Positions 17,152 to 26,240 of a DNA stretch of 48,870 nucleotides are shown in pieces. Source of the DNA: an uncultured Bacteroidales bacterium (GTDB taxonomy: Bacteria; Bacteroidota; Bacteroidia; Bacteroidales; UBA932); NCBI GenBank assembly GCA_900317925.1, contig ONIQ01000014.1, forward strand, positions 1 to 48,870. Reading direction: 5' to 3'. Within the stretch, counting starts at the first letter, position 1. Every line of letters starts with the position of its first letter. The notes beneath the pieces were generated by a model. That model had not been told where the DNA came from and did not search any database. It saw only the letters and a program-made list of their open reading frames with translations. The translations under genes were made by a program, and so were the position numbers.

Positions 17152-17469
17152 ATGGATAAACTTTTCTACACCATTGGCGAAGTGGCCGCTGTCCTGGGGG
17201 AGAGTCCTTCCCTGGTGCGGTTCTGGTCCAATTCGTTCCCGAAGTATATCAAGCCCCAGCGCAACGCCAAGGGGAACCGGTTGTTTACGGCGGAAGACAT
17301 TGATACCTTCAAGCAGATCCATCTCTTGGTGAAGCAGCAGGGCCTGACGCTGGACGGCGTAACCAAAAAGCTGGCCGCAGACCGCCGGACGGTGGATACG
17401 CGCGTCAAAGCCCTGGACAGCCTGAAGGAAATCCGCCGGCAGTTGGTCGAAGTCCGGAAAGCCTTATGA
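17152..17469 (+). CDS. MerR-family transcriptional regulator
   Basis: A 105-residue protein with a winged-helix MerR DNA-binding domain at its N terminus: FYTIGEVAAVLGESPSLVRFW, then GNRLFTAEDIDTFKQI. A short helical dimerisation arm follows. There is no C-terminal effector-binding domain or cysteine cluster, so no ligand can be proposed. It starts 5 bases after the second M23 gene and its stop overlaps the nif3 start in an ATGA junction, so it is part of a longer operon. Its targets are unknown. Confidence 0.88.
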   Translation: MDKLFYTIGEVAAVLGESPSLVRFWSNSFPKYIKPQRNAKGNRLFTAEDIDTFKQIHLLVKQQGLTLDGVTKKLAADRRTVDTRVKALDSLKEIRRQLVEVRKAL

Positions 17470-18242
17470 AAGTACGGGATATCGCCTCGGTCATCGAGGC
17501 TTTCGCTCCACTGGAAGTCCAGGAGAGTTGGGATAACAGCGGCCTTTGCATCGGTTCTCCGGACCAGGCCGTAAAGGGCGTCCTGGTGGGATTCGACTGC
17601 ACGCCTGCCCTGATCGACGAGGCCGTTGCGAACGGCTGCGACATGGTGGTGACCCATCATCCCCTCATCTATGGGGGAATCAAGAAAATTCAGCCCGAAG
17701 ACCCCGTGGGCCGCACCGTGCTGAAGGCGGCCGCTGCGGGCGTGGCCGTGTATGCGGCCCATACCAATGCCGACAAGGTCCCCGCCGGTGTGAGCGGGGC
17801 GATGGCCCGTCGCATGGGCCTGCAGGACGTCCGCATCCTGGACGAAAAGGACGGTGTGGGCATGGGGGCCGTGGGAACGCTTCCCGCTCCGCTTTCCGCC
17901 GGGGAGGCCGTGGCCCTGGTGAAGGAACGTTTCGGCCTGGAACGGGTACGCTGTTCGGCCCCGATCGACACGCCCATCCGCACGGTGGCCCTGTGCGGCG
18001 GTTCGGGCTCGTCCCTGATCGGCGCGGCCCGCAATGCGGGTGCGCAGCTGTACATTTGCGGCGACATCACCTACCACCATTTCTTCACGCCGGAGGGCTT
18101 CATGGTGATGGATATCGGCCACTTTGAAGGAGAAATCGAGATTGCGGAGATATTATTTTCTTTATTAAAGAAAAATTTTCCTACCTTTGCAGTCCGCATC
18201 AGCGGCCAACTGCATAGCAGCAACCCGGTAAAATATTTGTAA
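17466..18242 (+). CDS. Nif3-like dinuclear metal centre protein
   Basis: The 258-residue product is a YbgI/Nif3 family member (also named GTP cyclohydrolase 1 type 2 homologue). The metal-binding segments are visible: TSHHPLIYGG-like (VTHHPLIYGGIKK), AAHTNADK, and the C-terminal GDITYHHFFT and IGHFEGE stretches. It lacks the central PII-like insert found in longer members of about 365 residues, so it is the short form. The molecular role of the family is not settled. It overlaps the merR gene by 4 bases. A promoter-like box for the next gene lies inside its 3' end. Confidence 0.9.
   Translation: MKVRDIASVIEAFAPLEVQESWDNSGLCIGSPDQAVKGVLVGFDCTPALIDEAVANGCDMVVTHHPLIYGGIKKIQPEDPVGRTVLKAAAAGVAVYAAHTNADKVPAGVSGAMARRMGLQDVRILDEKDGVGMGAVGTLPAPLSAGEAVALVKERFGLERVRCSAPIDTPIRTVALCGGSGSSLIGAARNAGAQLYICGDITYHHFFTPEGFMVMDIGHFEGEIEIAEILFSLLKKNFPTFAVRISGQLHSSNPVKYL
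18182..18189 (+). promoter_or_regulatory. Internal -7 box ahead of the zinc-ribbon gene
   Basis: TACCTTTG followed by CAG is a textbook Bacteroidota -7 element. It lies inside the nif3 3' end and 61 bases before the next ATG. The region 19-21 bases upstream is T-rich (TTTC at 18157) rather than TTTG. It may give the coiled-coil/dnaB/rnf part of the run its own promoter. Confidence 0.5.
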
Positions 18243-18250
18243 ACAAAGAT

Positions 18251-19060
18251 ATGGCAAAAAAAATCAAGAAAGTCGAGACCCCGATCGACCAGCATGAAAC
18301 CTTTGTCTCCCTCCAGAAAAATTTCGCGGATTCCGAAATCAGCGTGGAGGAGAAGCTGAAGACCTTGTATGAGCTTCAGAAGGCCGATTCCGATATCGAC
18401 AAAATCATGCAGCTCCGCGGTGAGCTGCCCGCCGAAGTGGAAACTCTGGAGGCCGAGGTGGCCCAGATGAAAGCCAAGCAGGCCCAGCTGACGGCCATGA
18501 TCGATGAGTACAACAAATCCATCGCCGTCAACAAACAGAATGCGGTCGATTGCGACGACCAGATCGCCAAGTACCGTAGCCAGCTCGAGAACATCGCCAA
18601 CAGCCGCGAGTATGATTCCATCGACAAAGAGGTCGAGAACCAGGAACTGCTCCGCCAGATTGCCGAGAAGAACATCAGCGACATCAAGGTGAAGATCGCC
18701 GAGCGCAAGAGCGACATCGAAGTGCTGAAAGACGCCCTTACCCTGCGCAACGAGGACCTGAAGGCCAAGAAACAGGAACTGGCCGGTATCGTGGATGCTA
18801 CGGCGCCCCAGGAGGAAAAACTCCGTGCCGTCCGCGAGGCCTGCGCCGCCAAAATTGACGCCCGCACCATGAGCGCGTACGAGCGCATCCGCCGCAGCGT
18901 TCACAACCATCTGGCCGTGGTATCGGTGTACAATGGCGATTCCTGCGGAGGTTGCTTCAATACGATTACGCCCCAGCGTCTCGTGGAGATCGCTTCCAAC
19001 AAGAAGCTCATCATCTGCGAGCATTGCGGACGTATCATCGTGAATCCGGATTTCGAATAG
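18251..19060 (+). CDS. Coiled-coil protein with C4-type zinc ribbon
   Basis: The 269-residue cytoplasmic protein is almost entirely a long helical coiled coil (about 25-195) rich in Glu, Lys, Gln and Ala. It ends in a zinc ribbon with two cysteine pairs, SCGGCF and CEHCG, about 24 residues apart. This is the architecture of the C4-type zinc ribbon domain family (PF02591), whose role is unclear; nucleic-acid or tRNA-related functions have been suggested for relatives. The nif3 to zinc-ribbon order is common in Bacteroidota, in my recollection. dnaB follows 16 bases later. Confidence 0.88.
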   Translation: MAKKIKKVETPIDQHETFVSLQKNFADSEISVEEKLKTLYELQKADSDIDKIMQLRGELPAEVETLEAEVAQMKAKQAQLTAMIDEYNKSIAVNKQNAVDCDDQIAKYRSQLENIANSREYDSIDKEVENQELLRQIAEKNISDIKVKIAERKSDIEVLKDALTLRNEDLKAKKQELAGIVDATAPQEEKLRAVREACAAKIDARTMSAYERIRRSVHNHLAVVSVYNGDSCGGCFNTITPQRLVEIASNKKLIICEHCGRIIVNPDFE

Positions 19061-19076
19061 GATAACATAGACCGCC

Positions 19077-20558
19077 ATGCCTGCTCCGAGAAACAAGAAA
19101 AAGGACCAGGGGGTGAATCTGGACGCATTAGGGCTTGAGATGGGAAACAAACCGCCTCAGGCTCTTGACGTCGAAGAAGCCGTCCTGGGTGCCATGCTGA
19201 TCGAGCCCGCCGCCGTCGATGAGGCGATGGAAGAGCTCGCTCCTTCGTGTTTCTACGATCCCCGTCACAGGATGGTTTTCGAGGCGATGTCCGAGCTCGT
19301 CAACGAGCACGTCGCCGTCGATCTGCTGACCGTCAGTACCAAGCTCCGGGAAAAGGACAACCTGGAGGCGGTGGGCGGAGCCGTGGCTTTGTCGGAACTG
19401 TCCATGAAGGTCGGCGCCGCCGCCCACATGGAATTCTACATCAAAATCCTCAAGCAAAAAACCATTCAGCGGGACCTGATTACGGCTTCGCACAGCATCC
19501 TGAAGGATTCCTATGACGATTCCGTCAAGGTGGACGACCTGATCGATAGCGCCCAGACCAAGATCTTCGCCGCTATCCAGAACAATGTCCGCAAGGATGT
19601 CCAGGAGATCGGCTCCATCATCAACACGGCCATGAACGACATCCAGGAGATGCAGAACACCACCGGTTTGAGCGGTGTTCCCTCCGGTTTCCCCTCCATC
19701 GACAAGGTGACGATGGGCTGGCAGAAATCGGACCTTATCATCCTGGCGGCCCGTCCTTCCGTGGGTAAGACGGCCTTTGCGCTGAACCTTGCCCGCAACG
19801 CGGCGGTGGACCATCACATGCCGGTGGCCTTTTTCTCCCTGGAGATGTCGGCCCTGCAGCTGGTGAAACGTCTGATGACCAGCGAATCGGGCCTGAGCCC
19901 GGACAAGATCAAGGGCGGATCCAAACTGGAGCCGTACGAGTGGGAACAGCTGGAATACAAGCTCAAGGATCTGAGCAAGGCCCCGTTGTATATCGACGAT
20001 ACGCCGGGTATCCCGGTGATGGAATTCCGGACCAAGCTGAAGACCCTGGTGAAGCAGAAAGGAGTGCGGCTGGTGGTCGTGGATTACCTGCAGCTGATGC
20101 AGGGCCCCTCCGAACTGCGCGGCATGCGCGAGCAGGAAGTGGCGGCCATTTCCCGTACCCTCAAGGCGACGGCCAAGGAACTGAACGTGCCCATCATCGC
20201 GCTGTCGCAGCTTTCCCGCCAGGCGGTGCAGCGTCAGTCCAGCAACGGCAAACCGCAGTTGAGCGACCTGCGCGAGTCCGGTTCCATCGAACAGGATGCC
20301 GATATGGTCATCTTTATCCATCGCCCGGACTACCTGGGCCTCTCCGAGACGCCGGAAGACAAGGGCAAGACGCAGATCATCATCGCCAAGCACCGCAACG
20401 GTGATACGTGCGATATCGATATGTATTTCAAGAGTGAACAAGTGAAATTCGTGGAATTGACCGACAGCCTTACGGCCCTGGCGACCTCCATGGAATCGGC
20501 CATGAACGCTCCTGCCGGGGACGGTGTCACTTTCCACACGAATGAATTCGACCTATGA
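19077..20558 (+). CDS. dnaB: Replicative DNA helicase
   Basis: DnaB is the hexameric helicase that unwinds DNA at the fork. The 493-residue product has the N-terminal DnaB domain (about 25-125) and the RecA-like C-terminal ATPase, with Walker A ARPSVGKTAFALN (K231), Walker B VVDYLQLM, and the late motif segments LRESGSIEQDADMV and KHRNGDT. No intein or insertion interrupts it. It is followed by a DUF3108 gene in an ATGA overlap. Confidence 0.96.
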   Translation: MPAPRNKKKDQGVNLDALGLEMGNKPPQALDVEEAVLGAMLIEPAAVDEAMEELAPSCFYDPRHRMVFEAMSELVNEHVAVDLLTVSTKLREKDNLEAVGGAVALSELSMKVGAAAHMEFYIKILKQKTIQRDLITASHSILKDSYDDSVKVDDLIDSAQTKIFAAIQNNVRKDVQEIGSIINTAMNDIQEMQNTTGLSGVPSGFPSIDKVTMGWQKSDLIILAARPSVGKTAFALNLARNAAVDHHMPVAFFSLEMSALQLVKRLMTSESGLSPDKIKGGSKLEPYEWEQLEYKLKDLSKAPLYIDDTPGIPVMEFRTKLKTLVKQKGVRLVVVDYLQLMQGPSELRGMREQEVAAISRTLKATAKELNVPIIALSQLSRQAVQRQSSNGKPQLSDLRESGSIEQDADMVIFIHRPDYLGLSETPEDKGKTQIIIAKHRNGDTCDIDMYFKSEQVKFVELTDSLTALATSMESAMNAPAGDGVTFHTNEFDL

Positions 20559-21391
20559 TGCGTACGTGGTTCATGACGATGCTGGTTTGCCTGTTGGCTC
20601 TTCCTGCCGCGGCCCAGCAGGAGTGCATTCCTGTTCATGCCATTGACCAGGAGCACCTGGCTTTCAAGTCGGGCGAGGTCTTGAATCTGGTTTTGCATTA
20701 TAAATGGGGCGCCATCAATTCCGACGTGGGAAAGGCGTCCATTTCCATTGATTCCACAGTGGTGAGCGGCGTGAGCTGCTATCACATCAAGCTGTCTGCA
20801 CGGACGGCCCGTTTTTACGACGTTTTTTTCAAGGTGCGCGAAGGCTTCGAGTCCTGGGTGACCTGCGACGGCCTGCGCCCCGTCCGTTTTACGCGGGACA
20901 CCCAGGAAAACACCTATCGGGCCACGAACAAATACGTGTACCGCTGGGATACGGACGAACCTTATGTAGAGGCGAATGTGTACACCTCTTCGATTGGCGC
21001 GAAGCTGCTGGCCCTCCCGGTGAACAGCTGCACCTTCGACCTCCCGGCTCTTTTCATGGTGGCCCGGAATGCGGATTTCAGCCGCATCGAGAAGGGGGTT
21101 CCCTATCCGATGAGTTTCCTGATAGACGATGACCGCTTCAATGTCCGTTTTACCTTGCTGGGCGACGATACCCGTACGTTCAAGGGCATCGGTACGATTC
21201 CGTGCAAGAAATTCGCGATTGAAGTGGTGGCCGGAGAACTGTTTTCCGGCAAAGAAGACCTTTATATGTGGCTTTCCGACGACGGGAACCGCATTCCCGT
21301 TTGGTTCGAAGCGCCGTTCAAGATTGGGAACGTCAGCGGACGGATGGAACGGGTCACGGGTACGCGGTACCCTTTGAAAACGACAGAATAA
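20555..21391 (+). CDS. DUF3108 family secreted protein
   Basis: The 278-residue product carries a signal peptide ending at ALPAAAQQ. The mature part is beta-rich with the DUF3108 pattern: GEVLNLVLHYKWGAINSDVGKASI near the start, then KVREGFESWV, and a C-terminal GNRIPVWFEAPFKIGNVSGRME segment. The family is periplasmic or outer-membrane associated and has no established activity. Two consecutive ATGs (20555, 20558) both overlap the dnaB stop. It sits between dnaB and the rseC-rnf cluster. Confidence 0.85.
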   Translation: MMRTWFMTMLVCLLALPAAAQQECIPVHAIDQEHLAFKSGEVLNLVLHYKWGAINSDVGKASISIDSTVVSGVSCYHIKLSARTARFYDVFFKVREGFESWVTCDGLRPVRFTRDTQENTYRATNKYVYRWDTDEPYVEANVYTSSIGAKLLALPVNSCTFDLPALFMVARNADFSRIEKGVPYPMSFLIDDDRFNVRFTLLGDDTRTFKGIGTIPCKKFAIEVVAGELFSGKEDLYMWLSDDGNRIPVWFEAPFKIGNVSGRMERVTGTRYPLKTTE

Positions 21392-21394
21392 GGG

Positions 21395-21808
21395 ATGGCC
21401 AGGGAGGAGATTACACACAAAGGCAGGCTTGTCGAGATTGGACCCACCGTCGCGGTGGTTTCTTTCGTGGCTTCATCGGCCTGCGGCGCCTGTCAGGCGG
21501 CCGGTTTGTGCGGTGCCTCCGAAATGAAGGACAAGCGGGTGGAAGTGCCTGCTTTCGAAGCGAAAGGCCATGCGGTGGGGGACGAGGTGGAAGTGGCCTT
21601 GCGGGCTTCCCTGGGCTTGAAGGCCGTCTGGATATCGTACATGGTCCCGCTCCTGCTGCTGGTGGGCGTCGTCCTGGCGCTGACGGCGGCCGGATGGACG
21701 GAAGTGGCTGCGGGCGGCCTGGCCGTCGCGGCGGTGGCCTTGTATTATGGGGTCCTGTGGCTGTTTCGCGACAGGTTTGCCCGGAAGTATGAGTTTTATT
21801 TGAAATAA
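21395..21808 (+). CDS. rseC: RseC/MucC-family (SoxR-reducing system) protein
   Basis: A 137-residue inner-membrane protein. The N-terminal soluble part carries a cysteine cluster, SACGACQAAGLCG (about residues 28-40), that could hold a metal or Fe-S centre. Two hydrophobic helices follow (about 75-95 and 100-120). RseC homologues are typically found just upstream of rnf genes; in E. coli the RseC/Rsx system keeps SoxR reduced. Here it precedes rnfB by 17 bases, which fits a role in Rnf assembly or redox coupling rather than SoxR control. This role is inferred. Confidence 0.87.
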   Translation: MAREEITHKGRLVEIGPTVAVVSFVASSACGACQAAGLCGASEMKDKRVEVPAFEAKGHAVGDEVEVALRASLGLKAVWISYMVPLLLLVGVVLALTAAGWTEVAAGGLAVAAVALYYGVLWLFRDRFARKYEFYLK

Positions 21809-21825
21809 TTATAACCTTATTATTA

Positions 21826-22707
21826 ATGTCAACTACAATTCTTTGGACTCTTGTTATCATCACCCTGCTCGGGCTGGTGCTGGCGGTTGTCCTCTATTTT
21901 GTAGCCTTGAAGTTCAAGGTGGTGGAGGATCCGCGCATCGATGAGGTGGAGAAGGTGATGCCAGGTGCGAATTGCGGCGGCTGCGGTTTCGCGGGTTGCC
22001 GTGCCTTCGCAGAGGCGGCTGTCAAAGCCCCGAACCTGGACAACAATTATTGTCCCGTTGGCGGAAACGATGTCATGGCCAAGGTGGCTGCCATTCTCGG
22101 ATACGAGATTCAGCAGAAGGCCCCCATGGTAGCGGTGGTCCGTTGCAACGGAACCTGTGAGGCGCGTCCCCGGATCAATGAATATCAGGGCGTACAGTCC
22201 TGCCGTGTGAAAGCGGCCCTGTATGCGGGTGATACCGGCTGTTCTTTCGGCTGCCTGGGTTGCGGGGACTGCGTGGAGGCTTGCCAGTTCGGCGCCTTGT
22301 CGATGGATCCCGTTACCGGTCTGCCGGTGGTGGACGAGGAAAAATGTACGGCTTGCGGTGCCTGCGCGAAGGCCTGCCCGAAAGCCATCATCGAACTGCG
22401 TGCGAAAGGCCCGCGCGGCATGCGGATGTTCGTGAGCTGCGTGAACAAGGACCGTGGTCCGGCCGTGAAGAAGGCCTGTGCGAATGCCTGCATCGGTTGC
22501 GGCATCTGCGCCAAGACCTGTACGCACGAAGCCATTGTTTTTGAAAACAACGTGGCCTACATCGATTATGCCAAGTGCAAGCTTTGCCGTGAGTGCGAGG
22601 CCGTTTGCCCGACGGGTGCAATCCATGGCGTGAATTATCCGAAGCCGTTGGATGTGGAGGGTATCAAGGCGCGGATTGCCGCCCGCAAGGCTACTAAATC
22701 TGAGTAA
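21826..22707 (+). CDS. rnfB: Rnf complex subunit RnfB (ferredoxin-type)
   Basis: RnfB is the cytoplasmic electron-entry subunit of the ion-pumping ferredoxin:NAD+ oxidoreductase. The 293-residue product has an N-terminal membrane helix, a four-cysteine Fe-S domain (NCGGCGFAGC plus a further YCPVGG), then several ferredoxin CxxCxxCxxxCP modules: FGCLGCGDCVEAC, CTACGACAKACP, CIGCGICAKTC and CKLCRECEAVCP. These give at least five potential cluster sites. It starts the rnfBCDGEA run. Confidence 0.95.
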   Translation: MSTTILWTLVIITLLGLVLAVVLYFVALKFKVVEDPRIDEVEKVMPGANCGGCGFAGCRAFAEAAVKAPNLDNNYCPVGGNDVMAKVAAILGYEIQQKAPMVAVVRCNGTCEARPRINEYQGVQSCRVKAALYAGDTGCSFGCLGCGDCVEACQFGALSMDPVTGLPVVDEEKCTACGACAKACPKAIIELRAKGPRGMRMFVSCVNKDRGPAVKKACANACIGCGICAKTCTHEAIVFENNVAYIDYAKCKLCRECEAVCPTGAIHGVNYPKPLDVEGIKARIAARKATKSE

Positions 22708-22711
22708 GACT

Positions 22712-24073
22712 ATGGCAACGAGAACTTTTTCGATTGGCGGTGTGCATCCCAGGGATGCAAAGATTTCCCGCGGCTGTGCGATTGAACCGCTGCCGCTTCC
22801 GCCTACCGTATATATCAGCATGTCCCAGCATATCGGCGCGCCGGCGAAGCCCCTTGTGGCGGTCGGCGACAAGGTGAAGGTGGGACAGCCGGTGGCCGAA
22901 CCCGGTGGCTTCGTATCGGCGTTCATCCATTCTTCCGTGTCGGGTACGGTGAAGTCCATCGGGCCGCGCAAGGACCTGGCCGGCAACCCGCAGACCTGCA
23001 TTGAGATTGCCGTCGAAGGCGACGAGTGGATGGAGGGCATCGATACGTCCGACACCCTGGTGACCTCCTTTGATGACGACAACAAGGCCGTTCTGGAGAA
23101 AATCCGCCTGGCCGGTGTCGTGGGCCTGGGCGGTGCCACCTTCCCGACGCATGTAAAACTGTCCCCGCCTCCGGGCAAGACCTGCGAGATGCTCATCATC
23201 AACGGTTGCGAGTGCGAGCCGTACCTTACCTCCGACTTCCGTACCCTCCTGGAAAAGGGCGAGCAGGTGGTGGTGGGGACCGCCATCCTGAAGCAGGTGC
23301 TGCATGTGGACAAGGCGGTGATTGGCATCGAGGACAACAAGCCCGAGGCCATCAAGCATGTCTGCGACATCATCAAGGAATTCCAGAAACTTTCTTCGAA
23401 GTATGCCGGCATCAGCGTGATGTCGCTGATGAAGAAGTATCCGGAAGGCGGTGAAAAACAGCTGATCGATGCCGTGATGCACCGTCAGGTCCGTTCCGGC
23501 GGTCTTCCGATCGACGTGGGCGCCGTGGTGCAGAATGTGGCTACCGCACTGGCGGTTTATGATGCCGTGCAGAAGAACAAACCCATCGTGGACAACTCCG
23601 TTACCGTGACGGGCGAGTGCTTCCCCAAGCAGGCGAACCTGCTGGTCCGCGTGGGAACCCCGCTGCAGTACATCATCGACTATCTGGGCGGTGTGCCGGC
23701 CGATGCGGTGAAGGTTATCAGCGGCGGCCCGATGATGGGCAAGGCCATTGCCAACCTGGATGCCGCTACGGTGAAAGGAACGTCGGCCCTGCTCTTCCTG
23801 CGGGCGGACCAGACGGTGCGTGGTTCGGAAAGCCAGTGTATCCGGTGCGGTCGTTGTGCCGATGCATGTCCGATGGGCCTGGAGCCTTTCCTGCTGAACA
23901 AACTGGCCAAGACCGCCGATATGGAACAGCTGGAGGCCAATGCCATCCAGGATTGCATCGAGTGTGGCTGCTGCCTGTACAGCTGTCCGGCGAATATCCC
24001 GCTCCTGGACCGCATCCGGATCGCAAAAGGCCAGGTGCTCGGCATTATCCGGGCGCGGAACGCGAAGAAATAA
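22712..24073 (+). CDS. rnfC: Rnf complex subunit RnfC (NADH-binding)
   Basis: RnfC holds FMN and the NAD(H) site on the cytoplasmic face. The 453-residue protein has an N-terminal barrel-sandwich domain, the nucleotide region VGLGGATFPTHVK with NGCECEPYL, an SLBB-like segment and two [4Fe-4S] motifs, CIRCGRCADACP and CIECGCCLYSCP. An upstream start would overlap rnfB, but the ATG at 22712, 4 bases after the rnfB stop, gives the expected MATRTFSIGGVHP beginning. Confidence 0.95.
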   Translation: MATRTFSIGGVHPRDAKISRGCAIEPLPLPPTVYISMSQHIGAPAKPLVAVGDKVKVGQPVAEPGGFVSAFIHSSVSGTVKSIGPRKDLAGNPQTCIEIAVEGDEWMEGIDTSDTLVTSFDDDNKAVLEKIRLAGVVGLGGATFPTHVKLSPPPGKTCEMLIINGCECEPYLTSDFRTLLEKGEQVVVGTAILKQVLHVDKAVIGIEDNKPEAIKHVCDIIKEFQKLSSKYAGISVMSLMKKYPEGGEKQLIDAVMHRQVRSGGLPIDVGAVVQNVATALAVYDAVQKNKPIVDNSVTVTGECFPKQANLLVRVGTPLQYIIDYLGGVPADAVKVISGGPMMGKAIANLDAATVKGTSALLFLRADQTVRGSESQCIRCGRCADACPMGLEPFLLNKLAKTADMEQLEANAIQDCIECGCCLYSCPANIPLLDRIRIAKGQVLGIIRARNAKK

Positions 24074-24097
24074 ACCCGAAAACGATTGTATAGAAAT

Positions 24098-25081
24098 ATG
24101 AGCAAATTATTGGTATCACCTTCTCCGCACATCCATGCCGACGTCTCTACGAAGTCGCTGATGCGGGATGTCGTGATCGCCCTGATGCCTGCGGTCATCG
24201 CTTCGGTTGTATTTTACGGCTGGGGTGAGCTGCTGGTGCTGGGAGTGAGCGTGGCTTCCTGTGTGTTGCTGGAGTATCTTATTACCCGATATCTGCTGAA
24301 AAAGACCTCGACGGTGGGCGATTTCTCGGCCGTCGTTACGGGTCTTCTGCTGGCGATGAACCTGCCGGCCACGACCCCCTGGTGGGTGGTCTTCATCGGG
24401 GCGGCTTTCGCCATCTGCGTCGCCAAGCTGACCTTCGGCGGCCTGGGGCAGAACGTATTTAATCCGGCGATCGCCGGCCGTGTCTTCCTGCTGGTTTCCT
24501 TCCCGACCTATATGACCCACTGGGAGGTTCCGCAGGGTCTCTTCGGGGTGGATGCCATCACGGGCTCCACGCCGCTGGGCATCATCAAGGAAGGCCTCAT
24601 GCAGGGCAGCACGGTTCCGGAATTGATGGCGCAGCACGGATTGTCCTATACCCAGATGCTGTATGCGAACCTCGGCGGCAGCGCCGGTGAGGTCTGCGCC
24701 CTGGCCCTGGTGGCCGGTTTCCTGTACTTGCTGGCCCGTAAGGTCGTGAAGCCTTGGATTACCCTGTCCATCCTGTGCACGGTTGCCATCCTCACGACGA
24801 TCTTCTCGATGGCCGATCCGACCCGCTTCACGGGCCCGGCCTTCAACCTGCTTTCCGGTGGTATGCTGCTGGGTGCCTGCTTCATGGCAACCGACTATGT
24901 TACCTCGCCGATGAGCAACCTGGGCGGCATCATCTTCGGTATCGGCATCGGTCTGCTGACGGTGATCATCCGTTACTTCGGCGCCTATCCCGAAGGCATG
25001 TCCTTTGCCATTTTGATCATGAATGCGACGGTGCCGCTGCTGAACCGGTGGTTCCATCAGAAAAAATTTGGGAGGGCATAA
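24098..25081 (+). CDS. rnfD: Rnf complex subunit RnfD
   Basis: RnfD is a membrane subunit carrying covalent FMN. The 327-residue protein has about nine or ten helices. The FMN attachment motif is GSTPLG, with the acceptor Thr at about residue 158. The N-terminal SPSPHIHADVSTKSLMRDV stretch and the GGLGQNVFNPAIAGRVFL segment are characteristic of the RnfD/NqrB family. Start chosen at ATG 24098; a TTG 12 bases earlier would only add four residues. Confidence 0.95.
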   Translation: MSKLLVSPSPHIHADVSTKSLMRDVVIALMPAVIASVVFYGWGELLVLGVSVASCVLLEYLITRYLLKKTSTVGDFSAVVTGLLLAMNLPATTPWWVVFIGAAFAICVAKLTFGGLGQNVFNPAIAGRVFLLVSFPTYMTHWEVPQGLFGVDAITGSTPLGIIKEGLMQGSTVPELMAQHGLSYTQMLYANLGGSAGEVCALALVAGFLYLLARKVVKPWITLSILCTVAILTTIFSMADPTRFTGPAFNLLSGGMLLGACFMATDYVTSPMSNLGGIIFGIGIGLLTVIIRYFGAYPEGMSFAILIMNATVPLLNRWFHQKKFGRA

Positions 25082-25084
25082 GCG

Positions 25085-25657
25085 ATGGCAGTACAATCCA
25101 ATCTGAAAAACATGGCCCTGTGCCTGTCGCTGGTCTGTCTGGTCTGCTCCGCCCTGCTGGGTGGCGTGTATGCCGTGACGGCCGAGCCGATTGCCCAGAC
25201 CAACGCCAACCTGCTCAAGGCTTCCATCCAGGCGGTCCTGCCCCAGGGCGGTGAGCTGTCCGAGGCCAAGACGGTTGAGGTAGATGGCACGACCTATGAG
25301 TATTACGAAAGCGTAGCGGACGGTGTTCCCGTTGCCTATGCGGTAAAATCCGTTACCTCCGGTTTCGGCGGTGCCCTTACCCTGATGGTGGGCGTCACCC
25401 CGGACGGTACCATTTATAATACGTCTGTCCTGTCGCACACCGAGACGCCCGGACTGGGTGCCAAATGCACCACGGACGAGGGCTTCATGGCTCAGTGGAA
25501 GGGCTTTGATCCTTCGCAGAAGATCCTGTCGGTGAAGAAAGACGGAGGCGATGTGGATGCCATCACGGCTTCTACCATTACTTCGCGCGCCTATACGCTG
25601 GCTGTCAAGAATGCCTGCGAGGCGGTTAAGGCTATAGGAGGAAATGACCATGAGTAA
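25085..25657 (+). CDS. rnfG: Rnf complex subunit RnfG
   Basis: RnfG is a periplasm-facing flavoprotein with one N-terminal anchor helix, 190 residues. The FMN-bearing segment near the C terminus reads DAITASTITSRAY; the usual pattern is SGATxTS, so here Ala and Ser replace the Gly-Ala pair while the acceptor Thr is kept. The central GFGGALTLMVGV and SHTETPGLGAKC motifs match the family. Its last 8 bases overlap the rnfE start. Confidence 0.93.
   Translation: MAVQSNLKNMALCLSLVCLVCSALLGGVYAVTAEPIAQTNANLLKASIQAVLPQGGELSEAKTVEVDGTTYEYYESVADGVPVAYAVKSVTSGFGGALTLMVGVTPDGTIYNTSVLSHTETPGLGAKCTTDEGFMAQWKGFDPSQKILSVKKDGGDVDAITASTITSRAYTLAVKNACEAVKAIGGNDHE
25636..25641 (+). promoter_or_regulatory. Strong Shine-Dalgarno sequence deciding the rnfE start
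   Basis: AGGAGG lies 8 bases before the ATG at 25650 but only 2 bases before the ATG at 25644. This favours the second ATG. Such a site is unusual in this window, where most genes have none. Confidence 0.7.
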
Positions 25658-26234
25658 ATTCTCGATTTTTACCAAGGGTCTGGTCAAGGAAAACCCGACC
25701 TTTGTCCTGTTGCTCGGCCTCTGCCCGACGCTGGCCACCACGACTTCGGCCGTGAATGGCCTGAGCATGGGCCTGGCCACGTTGTTTGTGCTGGTCCTGT
25801 CCAACATGGCCATCTCCCTGGTGGCGCCTTATACGCCCGACAAGGTGCACATCCCCGTTTACATCGTGGTCATTGCTACCTTCGTGACCCTGCTTCAGTT
25901 CCTGATGCAGGCCTATACGCCGGGTATCTACGCGACCCTGGGCCTGTTCATCCCGCTGATCGTGGTGAACTGCATCGTCCTGGGCCGTGCGGAAGCCTTC
26001 GCTTCCAAGAACGGGGTGGTGGATTCCGCCCTGGACGGCATCGGCATCGGCATCGGCTTTACCCTTGCGCTGACGGTTCTCGGCCTTGTGCGTGAGATCC
26101 TGGGCAGCGGATCGGCCTTTGGCTGGAAACTCCTGCCGGGCGATGGCATGCTGGCTTTCGTGATGGCGCCCGGCGCCTTCCTGTGCCTGGGTTACCTGAT
26201 GGTCCTGTTCAACAAATTCCTGAAAAAAGAATAG
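25650..26234 (+). CDS. rnfE: Rnf complex subunit RnfE
   Basis: RnfE is one of two related polytopic membrane subunits (with RnfA) that form the ion path and share a redox-active centre. The product has 194 residues with six helices. The start at the second ATG gives MSKFSIFTKGLVKENPTFVL. The GLCPTLA and LGLFIPLIVVNCIVLGRAEAF segments are family signatures. Confidence 0.94.
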   Translation: MSKFSIFTKGLVKENPTFVLLLGLCPTLATTTSAVNGLSMGLATLFVLVLSNMAISLVAPYTPDKVHIPVYIVVIATFVTLLQFLMQAYTPGIYATLGLFIPLIVVNCIVLGRAEAFASKNGVVDSALDGIGIGIGFTLALTVLGLVREILGSGSAFGWKLLPGDGMLAFVMAPGAFLCLGYLMVLFNKFLKKE

Positions 26235-26240
26235 CGCGTT